Virus record (IMG/VR): IMGVR_UViG_3300034160_000001
Coordinates: 1 to 30,657 of that record
Strand: one strand, 5' to 3'
Source of the DNA: a virus
Length of the DNA: 30,657 nt
Positions 24,816 to 30,648 of the stretch are shown in pieces. A program made the translations under genes and the position numbers. Numbering within the stretch: the first letter of the stretch is position 1; each line of letters begins with the position of its first letter. Below the pieces are notes generated by a model. The model did not search any database and had not been told where the DNA came from. It saw only the letters and a program-made list of their open reading frames with translations.

Positions 24816-26584
24816 CCCCACATGAGCGGTTAACGGCTGCTGCTGAGACAGCAGCCATGTACCCTCGATTCCGCGACTTCTGCCTGGACGCGATGCTCTT
24901 CCTTGGATTCACGATGACGTGGATGCAGCTGGACATCGCGGACTACATGCAGGACGGCAGCAACCGCGACATGGTTGCTGCTCAGCGGGGCGAGGCCAAA
25001 TCTACTATCGCCTGCTTGTACGCTATCTGGTGTTTGATCCAGATGCCGTCGAGCCGGGTGATGCTTATCTCTGGTTCCGGTGACAAGGCCGAAGAGAACG
25101 GCCAGTTGATCACGAAGATGATCATGCACTGGGACCTACTGTCGTACCTGCGCCCTGAGGCCAAGTACGGCGACCGGACATCCGTTACATCGTTCGATGT
25201 GAACTGGGCACTCAAGGGCGTGGAGAAGTCTGCGTCGATCAACTGCATGGGTATCACTGCTGCCCTTCAGGGCTACCGTGCTGACCTGTTGATCCCCGAT
25301 GACATCGAGACCACCAAGAACGGCTTGACCGCTACTGAGCGTGCCAAGCTGGTTCGGCAGTCGCAAGAGTTCACCTCGATCTGTACGCACGGGAAGATCC
25401 TGTACCTCGGCACACCGCAGTCGCGGGAGTCGATCTACAACGGCCTCCCTGCCCGTGGCTTCAACATGCGCATCTGGCCGGGTCGCTTCCCTTCGCTGGA
25501 TGAGCAGGAGCGGTACGGTGAGTACCTCGCACCCACGCTAGTTGAGCGAATCCTCGCCCTCGAAGCACAGGGTATGATGTGCCGCACCGGTAAGGGACTC
25601 GATGGCACACGTGGCTGGTCCGCTGACCCGCAGCGGTACGACGAGGGTACGCTGATCGAGAAGGAGCTTGACCAAGGGCCGGAAGGCTTCCAGCTCCAGT
25701 ACATGCTCGACACCAGCCTCGCTGATGAGATCCGCATGCAGCTCAAGCTGAAGGACCTGATCGTCGGTGAGTTCACTCACGAGCGTGTCCCAGAGCAGAT
25801 CTCGTGGGCTGCTGATGAGCGGTTCAAGCTGAAGTTTGAGGCGCACAAGTTCGCTATCCTCAAGCCTGACCTGTACCTGCCTGCGAGTATGGATGGTGGA
25901 TGGCAGCCCCTGCAACAGATGACGATGTTCGTCGACCCTGCCGGTAATGGTGGTGACGAGCTGTCGTACGCTGTGGGTGGCGTGCTAGGTCCGTACATCC
26001 ACGTCGTTTCGATTGGTGGTTGGAAGGGAGGCTTTGCTGAGGACAACCTTGAGAAGTGCGTCTGCTTGGCTGAGGAGCTAGGCGTCAAGATCATCTATGT
26101 CGAAAAGAACATGGGTGCCGGTGCGGTTGGTCAGTTGTTCCGTAACTGGATGAACAAGATCGACGAGAAGACCGGCAAGAAGCGCTGCACTGGGATCGCG
26201 GTTGAGGATCGCCAGAAGAACGGCCAGAAGGAGAAGCGGATCGTTGACACCCTGCGCCCTGTGATGCAGCGTCACCGACTGATCTTCCACCGCCGTGCGC
26301 TGGATGATGACTTCAAGCTGCTGGCTCAGTACCCTGTGGATCAGCGCAACATCCGCTCTGTGTTCCACCAGTTGCACAACATCACCACTGACCGTGGTTC
26401 CTTGCAGAAGGATGACCGTATCGACGCCCTCGAAGGCTTGGTGCGGGAACTGACACCAGCTCTACTGCGAGACGACGAAGCCGCTACCCGTAGCCGTGAG
26501 AAGTCTGCGCTGATGGAGTTCCTAACCAACCCTATGGGTATCCCTAAACGCCATCTGGAGAAGCGCAAGAAGCGCGGGAGATGA
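24812..26584 (+). CDS. Terminase large subunit (DNA maturase B, T7 gp19-like, 590 aa)
   Basis: This is the packaging motor and nuclease. The N-terminal ATPase shows Walker A QRGEAKST (58-65, K63) and Walker B LLIPDDIE (159-166, D163/D164 with catalytic E166), followed by a coupling-type TTKNG. The C-terminal nuclease begins at MFVDPAGNGGDE (D375) and continues with IIYVEKNMGAGAVGQLF and QKDDRIDALEGLVREL, whose acidic residues complete the RNase H-like site. Length matches T7 gp19 (586 aa). The start overlaps the small-subunit stop. T7-type terminases cut concatemers into ends with direct terminal repeats. Confidence 0.96.
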   Translation: MTPHERLTAAAETAAMYPRFRDFCLDAMLFLGFTMTWMQLDIADYMQDGSNRDMVAAQRGEAKSTIACLYAIWCLIQMPSSRVMLISGSGDKAEENGQLITKMIMHWDLLSYLRPEAKYGDRTSVTSFDVNWALKGVEKSASINCMGITAALQGYRADLLIPDDIETTKNGLTATERAKLVRQSQEFTSICTHGKILYLGTPQSRESIYNGLPARGFNMRIWPGRFPSLDEQERYGEYLAPTLVERILALEAQGMMCRTGKGLDGTRGWSADPQRYDEGTLIEKELDQGPEGFQLQYMLDTSLADEIRMQLKLKDLIVGEFTHERVPEQISWAADERFKLKFEAHKFAILKPDLYLPASMDGGWQPLQQMTMFVDPAGNGGDELSYAVGGVLGPYIHVVSIGGWKGGFAEDNLEKCVCLAEELGVKIIYVEKNMGAGAVGQLFRNWMNKIDEKTGKKRCTGIAVEDRQKNGQKEKRIVDTLRPVMQRHRLIFHRRALDDDFKLLAQYPVDQRNIRSVFHQLHNITTDRGSLQKDDRIDALEGLVRELTPALLRDDEAATRSREKSALMEFLTNPMGIPKRHLEKRKKRGR

Positions 26585-26585
26585 T

Positions 26586-26819
26586 ATGCAACTAGACGCC
26601 ACGAGTGAGGCAATCAAAGGTACAGTGGTAATCGCTGGCACCACCGCGTCGGTGATGTCACCGAATGAGCTTGCCAGTTTCATTGCTGCTGTACTGACTG
26701 CCATCTTCGTGGTGGCTCAGCTTGTAACCCTGCTGCCAAAGATGCTGGACAGCATCCAGAACCTGCGTGCCCGCTTCAGGAGCCGCCCCGTGGAGGCCGA
26801 GGATGACACTACGAAATAG
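26586..26819 (+). CDS. Holin, probably a pinholin (77 aa)
   Basis: The product has a weakly hydrophobic segment (~11-26, GTVVIAGTTASVMS) and a strong membrane helix (~29-50, SFIAAVLTAIFVVAQLVTLL), then a charged cytoplasmic tail. Two segments with a weak first one fit pinholins such as phage 21 S, which only depolarise the membrane and work with SAR endolysins like the one next door. GGGAGATGAT precedes ATG 26586. Its end overlaps the endolysin start by 17 bases. Confidence 0.82.
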   Translation: MQLDATSEAIKGTVVIAGTTASVMSPNELASFIAAVLTAIFVVAQLVTLLPKMLDSIQNLRARFRSRPVEAEDDTTK

Positions 26820-27321
26820 ACTGCTAGCGCTGGGTGTCCCGGCGTTCCTAGCTGCTGCGGGGGCCAGTATCGGCCTCCACGAAGGGCTGCCTAAGCCGGT
26901 GGCTGGGATGTACCCTATCTACGCTGATGTGGGTGGGGTAGCCACTTGGTGCTACGGTCAGACAGGCATGCCTGAGAAGACCCGGTACACGCTTGCTGAG
27001 TGCGATAAGCTCTTGGCTAAGGATGTGGTTGCCCGGTGGGCGCAGATCGCCCCAGTGATCCCGGACGAAGCCCCTGACAGCGTTAAGTCGGTGATGCTGA
27101 GCATCTCGTACCACACTGGCGTGGCCGGCTGGAGGCATCCAGTGTTCCTGAAACCCCTAGCCGCGCATGATTGGCGCGCCGCCTGTGCTGCGATTGTAGC
27201 CCCGTGGCCCGGTAAGTACGGCATCGCTAAGGGCTTCAAGGCAACGGTGCAAGGACGGCCCCACCGGGGCTTGGAGAACAGACGAGCAGAGGAGTACCGC
27301 GAATGCGTCAAGGGCTTGTGA
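26803..27321 (+). CDS. SAR endolysin, GH24 muramidase (172 aa)
   Basis: Residues ~6-24 (RLLALGVPAFLAAAGASIGL) form an Ala/Gly-rich signal-arrest-release helix that holds the enzyme in the inner membrane until depolarised. Then come the muramidase residues: E27 in GLHEGL, D42 in YADVGG, C50 and T54 in TWCYGQTG. The E-to-D spacing is 14 residues, not the usual eight, through a KPVAGM-type insertion. KGFKATVQGRPHRGLENRRAEE near the end is typical of the family. ATG 26803 is chosen because GGAGGCCGAG precedes it and it starts the SAR helix; an earlier in-frame ATG adds an Arg/Pro-rich leader inside the holin gene. phiKMV uses the same SAR strategy (gp45). Confidence 0.88.
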   Translation: MTLRNRLLALGVPAFLAAAGASIGLHEGLPKPVAGMYPIYADVGGVATWCYGQTGMPEKTRYTLAECDKLLAKDVVARWAQIAPVIPDEAPDSVKSVMLSISYHTGVAGWRHPVFLKPLAAHDWRAACAAIVAPWPGKYGIAKGFKATVQGRPHRGLENRRAEEYRECVKGL

Positions 27322-27632
27322 TTCTGATCCTGTACGCCGTCGCAGCTTCGGCTGCTGTGTACTGGTACTCTGGGAGTCTCTCTGTGGCCCGTGCTGAGGC
27401 GCTGGCGAACAAGACGCTGTACGACGAGGAGGTCCTGCGAACGCAGCACCTGAAGGCTGATGTGATGCGACTGGAGGGCAAGCATGCCAAGTCCCGCAAG
27501 GAGTTACTCGATGTTCTGGCTGCGCATCCTGACTGGTCTGGGGCTAACACTCCTGTGCCTATCGCTGACAGCCTGTGCAACACCCCCGGTGTACGCTGCA
27601 AAGCCCGTACAGTGCGAGCACCCGGAGATTGA
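27303..27632 (+). CDS. Rz inner-membrane spanin (i-spanin, 109 aa)
   Basis: After MRQG a membrane helix (LVILILYAVAASAAVYWYSG, ~5-24) is followed by a charged helical periplasmic part (ARAEALANKTLYDEEVLRTQ, KADVMRLEGKHAKSRKEL), the layout of Rz proteins, which bridge to Rz1 in the outer membrane to fuse the membranes at lysis. It overlaps the endolysin end by 19 bases, with GGAGTACCGCGA upstream. The Rz1 frame lies within its 3' half. Confidence 0.85.
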   Translation: MRQGLVILILYAVAASAAVYWYSGSLSVARAEALANKTLYDEEVLRTQHLKADVMRLEGKHAKSRKELLDVLAAHPDWSGANTPVPIADSLCNTPGVRCKARTVRAPGD

Positions 27633-27729
27633 CCCAACCACGCAGGGTGGACTGCCGCTCGCCGTACAGGCGTACGCAGAAGCCCTGAACCTATGCAACA
27701 CCCTGAACGGATACCCACTGGAGGATTGA
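27511..27729 (+). CDS. Rz1 outer-membrane lipoprotein spanin (o-spanin, 72 aa)
   Basis: Read in a different frame inside Rz and running about 97 bases beyond it. The start FWLRILTGLGLTLLCLSLTAC is a lipoprotein signal with lipobox LTAC; the mature part starts at that Cys and is short and Pro-containing (ATPPVYAAKPVQCEHPEIDP), typical of Rz1. ATG 27511 is preferred as AAGGAG stands seven bases before it; an in-frame ATG at 27484 would lengthen the signal peptide. Partner of Rz in outer-membrane disruption. Confidence 0.85.
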   Translation: MFWLRILTGLGLTLLCLSLTACATPPVYAAKPVQCEHPEIDPTTQGGLPLAVQAYAEALNLCNTLNGYPLED

Positions 27730-27730
27730 A

Positions 27731-28036
27731 ATGGCTACTTTGAAGCAATTGCACGACGCACGTAACGCCGGCCTGAACTTGGCCAAGGCCACCCAAGACT
27801 TTGCGCAGGTAGACATCCTGAGCGCTAACAAGGACTCCCCTGCTGTAGTAGCTGCCGTCAAGGTAGCAGCTGACGCTGCTATCGCCGCTGCGGCTGCTGT
27901 AGGCGGCGCCGCGAGTGGTAGCACTGCGCTCGTGACCTCCGGCCTGTTGGCGGGCATCACTGCGACTGGCACCGGCACCAAGGTGACGTTGACCGTAGCG
28001 AATGGCGCCATCTCGGCTGTCACCCTGTCCGTATAA
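27731..28036 (+). CDS. Small Ala-rich protein of 101 aa, paralogue of the gene at 28581
   Basis: GGAGGATTGAA precedes ATG 27731. The N-terminus LKQLHDARNAGLNLAKATQDFAQ is a helix shared with the 148-aa protein two genes downstream (LHRARNAALRLAQATQPYAQ). An Ala-rich stretch follows, and the end KVTLTVANGAISAVTLSV is also similar to the end of that protein. No family is recognised. Its position after lysis and terminase genes, in a strong-ribosome-site cluster, fits a minor virion or tail-tip protein expressed late. Confidence 0.75.
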   Translation: MATLKQLHDARNAGLNLAKATQDFAQVDILSANKDSPAVVAAVKVAADAAIAAAAAVGGAASGSTALVTSGLLAGITATGTGTKVTLTVANGAISAVTLSV

Positions 28037-28045
28037 GGAGGTGCT

Positions 28046-28570
28046 ATGAGTTTCTGGGGATTCCTATCCAACCGAAGTGAGCAGGGTATGGTATGGCGGG
28101 GCATGCAGTTGATCTGCGGCCTCTCCCGTGGCCTGTTCGAGAAGCGACAGTTCCGTGCGTACCGGGAGTTCACTACCTCCACTGTGATCAAGTTCGTGGC
28201 CACGAAGCCGTTCCTCCTGACGTACCAGTCCCTCTGGACCGGGCAGGGTGCGGCTCGTGTTGTGATCAGCACTGGTGGTACGGAGGGTGGCACGTTCACA
28301 GCCATCCCAACCAAGTTCTGCAAGTACCTGCTGGACGGTGCTGTCGCCGGCAACACTACTGTGAGTGCAGGCGGTACGCATACTGGCGGCAGTGAGCGCG
28401 AGGTCCTGCGCTCTGATAGCAGCACGGCAGGTGGTGGGCAGGGCAACATGAACACGCTAGGTGGTGAGCGTATGCTCCCAGCGGGGACGTACTACATGGA
28501 CATCACCGTCACAGGCACCACCTCGGGCATGTACGCCGTGGAGTGGGAGGAACTCGATACCCTGTTCTAA
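28046..28570 (+). CDS. Protein of 174 aa, possible minor virion protein
   Basis: ATAAGGAGGTGCT before ATG 28046 is one of the strongest ribosome sites in the window, suggesting abundant product. The N-terminal ~50 residues are basic (RGMQLICGLSRGLFEKRQF). The rest is rich in Gly, Thr and beta-type segments (RVVISTGGTEGGTFTAIPT, SAGGTHTGGSERE, AGTYYMDITVTGTTSGMYAV), consistent with a beta-sandwich such as a decoration or receptor-binding domain. No homologue recognised. It stands between two paralogous genes. Confidence 0.75.
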   Translation: MSFWGFLSNRSEQGMVWRGMQLICGLSRGLFEKRQFRAYREFTTSTVIKFVATKPFLLTYQSLWTGQGAARVVISTGGTEGGTFTAIPTKFCKYLLDGAVAGNTTVSAGGTHTGGSEREVLRSDSSTAGGGQGNMNTLGGERMLPAGTYYMDITVTGTTSGMYAVEWEELDTLF

Positions 28571-28580
28571 GGAGATCCAC

Positions 28581-29027
28581 ATGGCTACACCAGCTGAGCT
28601 TCATCGCGCACGGAACGCTGCGCTGAGATTGGCACAAGCAACACAGCCGTATGCGCAGGGAGACCTGCCTATGGCTAGTATCGTCCCTGTCGTGCGGGGT
28701 AGCGTTAAGGAGACTGCGGACGAGGCCATCCTCGCCGCTATCGCCATCGGTGGGGAGGGTCCGGCTTGTCCGGGCCCTGAGCCTATGCCACAGACCCGCG
28801 CTATGATCGACCACATGGACTACACGCAAGTGATGGACTACCGGGGTGTGAACGCGTACCAAGCAATCGGGAACCTGATCGTGGAGAACAACGCGCTGTT
28901 GGCAGTAACCCTGCCTGCTAACCACACTGTCCTGAAGTCCGGTGCCCGCTTGCAACTGAACAACGTGCAGTACACGTTCACCGTCGTGAACGGACAGGTC
29001 ACTGCAATCCAAGCTATACCATTCTAA
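28581..29027 (+). CDS. Protein of 148 aa, paralogue of the gene at 27731
   Basis: TAAGGAGATCCAC precedes ATG 28581, so this start is taken over an earlier in-frame ATG inside the previous gene. The first ~60 residues align with the 101-aa protein (ELHRARNAALRLAQATQPYA). An inserted ~50-residue part with TRAMIDHMDYTQVMDYRGVN follows, then a beta-rich C-terminus (ARLQLNNVQYTFTVVNGQVT) like the end of the paralogue. Unknown function; the pattern suggests duplication followed by insertion in minor structural genes. Confidence 0.75.
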   Translation: MATPAELHRARNAALRLAQATQPYAQGDLPMASIVPVVRGSVKETADEAILAAIAIGGEGPACPGPEPMPQTRAMIDHMDYTQVMDYRGVNAYQAIGNLIVENNALLAVTLPANHTVLKSGARLQLNNVQYTFTVVNGQVTAIQAIPF

Positions 29028-29042
29028 TCTAGGAGATCCAAC

Positions 29043-29225
29043 ATGGCTACCCCAACCCTCGTACAAGTCGTCGCCCTGAACCGCACCATCACCACTGCGA
29101 AGCTGGTCGTGCAGAACTACGGTCAGTCTGAGCGCAAGCTGGATGACCTCACCCTCGCAGAGCAGAAGGCTGCCCTGACTGCACTGAAGACCGCACTGGA
29201 CTCTGTGCTCACCACCATCGGTTAA
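29043..29225 (+). CDS. Small protein of 60 aa, unknown function
   Basis: TAGGAGATCCAAC precedes ATG 29043, almost identical to the leader of the previous gene. The product is a small helical protein (LNRTITTAKLVVQNYGQSER, LTLAEQKAALTALKTALDSV). It shares MATP with the preceding protein but little else. It is the last + strand gene before the accessory right end. Confidence 0.7.
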   Translation: MATPTLVQVVALNRTITTAKLVVQNYGQSERKLDDLTLAEQKAALTALKTALDSVLTTIG

Positions 29226-29232
29226 CTAAGTC

Positions 29233-29299
29233 GAGTGTCTTCTAGCGAGGGCACTCCGCTGAGTTTACCCAGTTCCCAGTGCGCGTTCTATGAGCACTG
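29233..29299 (+). other. Two hairpins after the last late gene, possible weak terminator
   Basis: GAGTGTC (29233-29239) pairs with GGCACTC (29250-29256), and CAGTGC (29277-29282) pairs exactly with GCACTG (29294-29299). After the second hairpin comes TAAAAATTATTTAG, AT-rich but with no T-run, so intrinsic termination on the + strand is not convincing. The position right after the late gene block makes an mRNA end plausible. Confidence 0.3.
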
Positions 29300-29681
29300 T
29301 AAAAATTATTTAGACATGCGAGAACCCTCCCGACCCCAACCAAGCCTCCCTGCCCCATAGGCCCTCTCTGCGGAGCCATCCTTCGGAACCTGTGCTAGCC
29401 TCGCCTAGCCTTGGCGGAGCCTGCGCCGCAGCCTGAGGGGCCTTCAGCAGAGCCATGATGCCATGCCCGGAGCCGGAGTGCAAGCCCTTTGTAGCTACCT
29501 GCGGAGCCTGGCCCTAGCTGCCTGTGCGGAGCTGTGCGCAGTGCGGAGCGGATACCCTGTGTGATGCCTGTCCTAGTGCCTGTGCAGCCTTCTGCGCTGC
29601 TGTGAGAGGAGGAGAGCGGGAGTGCGGCCTTACCTCTGTGCGCTAGCCGTACCTCTTGCACTTCAGCGTATCTGCCTAGCC
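29300..29681. other. Low-complexity non-coding stretch with repeated TGCGGAGC-type words
   Basis: No convincing gene on either strand. The words (T/G)GCGGAGC recur at about 29369, 29413, 29500, 29525 and 29542, mixed with GCCTAGCC-like words. Frames that stay open on the minus strand give Ala/Gly/Arg/Ser-rich peptides without protein character. The stretch lies downstream of the minus-strand small gene and may be its untranslated 3' region, or a remnant of decayed sequence. Confidence 0.4.
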
Positions 29682-29840
29682 TCAGCGATTGCAGTACAGT
29701 GCCTGCTTGGAGCATTCTTTGGAAGCGTCTGCCTTAGCCTGCCATGCCTTGTGTTCGGCCTTGGCTTGGAGCTGGGTAGCTACTGCGCCGCCTAGCATCA
29801 GTGCCAGTACTACGCTGAGGATCATCGCTCGTACCATCAT
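29682..29840 (-). CDS. Minus-strand small membrane or secreted protein (52 aa)
   Basis: On the minus strand CCTAAGGAGATACAGA (29841-29856) stands directly before ATG 29838-29840 with ideal spacing. The 52-aa product begins MMVRAMILSVVLALMLGGAV, a hydrophobic segment after one Arg, i.e. a signal peptide or single membrane anchor, then a helical charged part (LQAKAEHKAWQAKADASKEC) and ends with two more residues of Cys context (CNR). This is the only gene on this strand with a convincing ribosome site. A minus-oriented promoter-like repeat lies 200 bases upstream. It could be a lysis, superinfection-exclusion or toxin-type peptide; none is shown. Confidence 0.6.
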   Translation of the reverse strand: MMVRAMILSVVLALMLGGAVATQLQAKAEHKAWQAKADASKECSKQALYCNR

Positions 29841-30054
29841 TCTGTATCTCCTTAGGCTGGATGCCTAGGTGCGCACTGTACAGCCTTGCATCCTGCTTGG
29901 CTAGCCACCCAGGCCCAGGTTGTGCACCCAGGTTGTGCTGGCACGTCTTATCCCACTCTGCCTGGTACGTTACGACCAGCCATCGCGTGCCGCTCTCCCG
30001 CAGCCATTTGTTGCGCCGCTCCGCTCGCTCCGCTCTCTCCTCTAAGGGAGACAA
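29734..30054 (-). CDS. Possible minus-strand protein of up to 106 aa (TTG start), overlapping the small membrane gene
   Basis: An open minus-strand frame whose only start is TTG 30054, inside the minus-oriented repeat copy 6. The N-terminal two thirds look protein-like (EERAERAERRNKWLRESGTR, WLVVTYQAEWDKTCQHN, WLAKQDARLYSAHLG), whereas the last ~35 residues overlap the 52-aa gene in another frame and look like a shadow. The ribosome site is weak. If the repeat starts transcription after the TTG this start would be lost, so the gene is doubtful. Confidence 0.3.
   Translation of the reverse strand: MSPLEERAERAERRNKWLRESGTRWLVVTYQAEWDKTCQHNLGAQPGPGWLAKQDARLYSAHLGIQPKEIQNDGTSDDPQRSTGTDARRRSSYPAPSQGRTQGMAG
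29914..29938. repeat. 13-base tandem repeat
   Basis: CCCAGGTTGTGC occurs at 29914-29925 and again at 29927-29938 (13-base period), with a partial CCCAGG just before. It lies in the minus-strand leader region. The period is not a multiple of three, so it shifts frame and is not a protein repeat. Confidence 0.7.
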
Positions 30055-30056
30055 TA
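30039..30056 (-). promoter_or_regulatory. Candidate phage RNAP promoter, repeat copy 6 (inverted)
   Basis: On the minus strand it reads TATTGTCTCCCTTAGAGG followed by purine-rich AGAGAG; it is the consensus with ATT-A lost before TGTCTCCC and GTGG changed to GAGG. It faces the minus-strand 52-aa gene, about 200 bases away. With copy 5 it forms an inverted repeat whose 12-base arms (CTAAGGGAGACA and its complement) are about 49 bases apart. Confidence 0.5.
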
Positions 30057-30096
30057 CCGATAGCCCTTTGTTTGCTTGGTGTTTGGCTCATATGTC

Positions 30097-30120
30097 ATTA
30101 TGTCTCCCTTAGTGGCAGAG
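30097..30120 (+). promoter_or_regulatory. Candidate phage RNAP promoter, repeat copy 5
   Basis: ATTATGTCTCCCTTAGTGG followed by CAGAG, 19 bases before ATG 30139 of the HNH gene. It matches copies 2 to 4 over 19 bases. In + orientation it would drive the endonuclease gene and anything to its right. Confidence 0.55.
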
Positions 30121-30138
30121 ATACCTATAAGGGGAAGT

Positions 30139-30639
30139 ATGAAGGCGATACCTATGGATTGGCTCAGGGCTAACCTGACCATTGATACCACTATGCCTAG
30201 TGGCTTACGGTGGCTCATCACTAACCGAGGCAGACGGCAGCCTATGGCCGGATCTCAGAAGCCTAATGGCTATTGGGACGTTGGGGTAAAGGGACAGGGT
30301 AACTACCTAGCGCATAGGCTTGTATGGGCTCTCCGGTATGGCCGTGATCCGGGGAATGCGCAGATAGATCACAGGGATAGGGATAAACGGAATAACCACC
30401 CATCCAACCTACGCTTAGCCACCGTCACACAGAATGCGCATAACACCGATGCGCTGCCTAGCAACACTACCGGTGTTAAGGGGCTCACTACGGTTAACGG
30501 CGGGTACTGGCAAGCGCAGATAGTCATAGCGGGCGTACGGCACCGTAAGGGGTTCGGTAAGGGGGAGGCTGGCAAGGCTCTAGCTATAGAGTGGCTAGAT
30601 AACCTACGCACAGCGCACGTTGGAGAGTTCGCAAACTAG
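30139..30639 (+). CDS. HNH homing-type endonuclease with AP2 DNA-binding domain (166 aa)
   Basis: AP2-HNH endonucleases cut phage DNA and spread their own gene. The HNH core is NYLAHRLVWALRYGRDPGNA (H59), AQIDHRDRDKRNNHPSNLRL (D77, H78, N86, N90), ATVTQNAHN. The AP2 domain follows (~106-155): LPSNTTGVKGLTTVNGGYWQ and IVIAGVRHRKGFGKGEAGKA. ATG 30139 is preferred because TAAGGGGAAGT precedes it; a longer frame from 30076 would run through the promoter-like repeat. Codon use differs from the late genes, with many CTA, ATA and AGG/GGG codons, suggesting recent acquisition. Free-standing genes of this kind are frequent at the edges of T7-type genomes. Confidence 0.9.
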   Translation: MKAIPMDWLRANLTIDTTMPSGLRWLITNRGRRQPMAGSQKPNGYWDVGVKGQGNYLAHRLVWALRYGRDPGNAQIDHRDRDKRNNHPSNLRLATVTQNAHNTDALPSNTTGVKGLTTVNGGYWQAQIVIAGVRHRKGFGKGEAGKALAIEWLDNLRTAHVGEFAN

Positions 30640-30642
30640 GTG

Positions 30643-30648
30643 TTGACA
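30643..30648 (+). promoter_or_regulatory. Perfect -35 box TTGACA at the window end
   Basis: TTGACA stands 4 bases after the endonuclease stop and 9 bases before the window end. A -10 box would lie outside the window, so a host sigma-70 promoter can be suspected but not shown. In phiKMV-like phages the early host promoters lie at the left end; if the genome joins there (terminal repeat), this could be the first of them. Confidence 0.3.

Noticed and set aside
26767-26802. Longer N-terminus of the endolysin
   Set aside because: It would add a Pro/Arg-rich leader before the SAR helix, lies in the holin gene, and the GGAGG site fits ATG 26803.
29395-29715. Minus-strand frame of 106 aa in the low-complexity stretch
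   Set aside because: No ribosome site, starts inside the 52-aa gene in another frame, and the peptide is Ala/Gly/Ser/Arg-rich without protein character.
30076-30138. Extended N-terminus of the HNH endonuclease from an earlier start
   Set aside because: The extra 21 residues read through the promoter-like repeat, and a good ribosome site exists only before ATG 30139.
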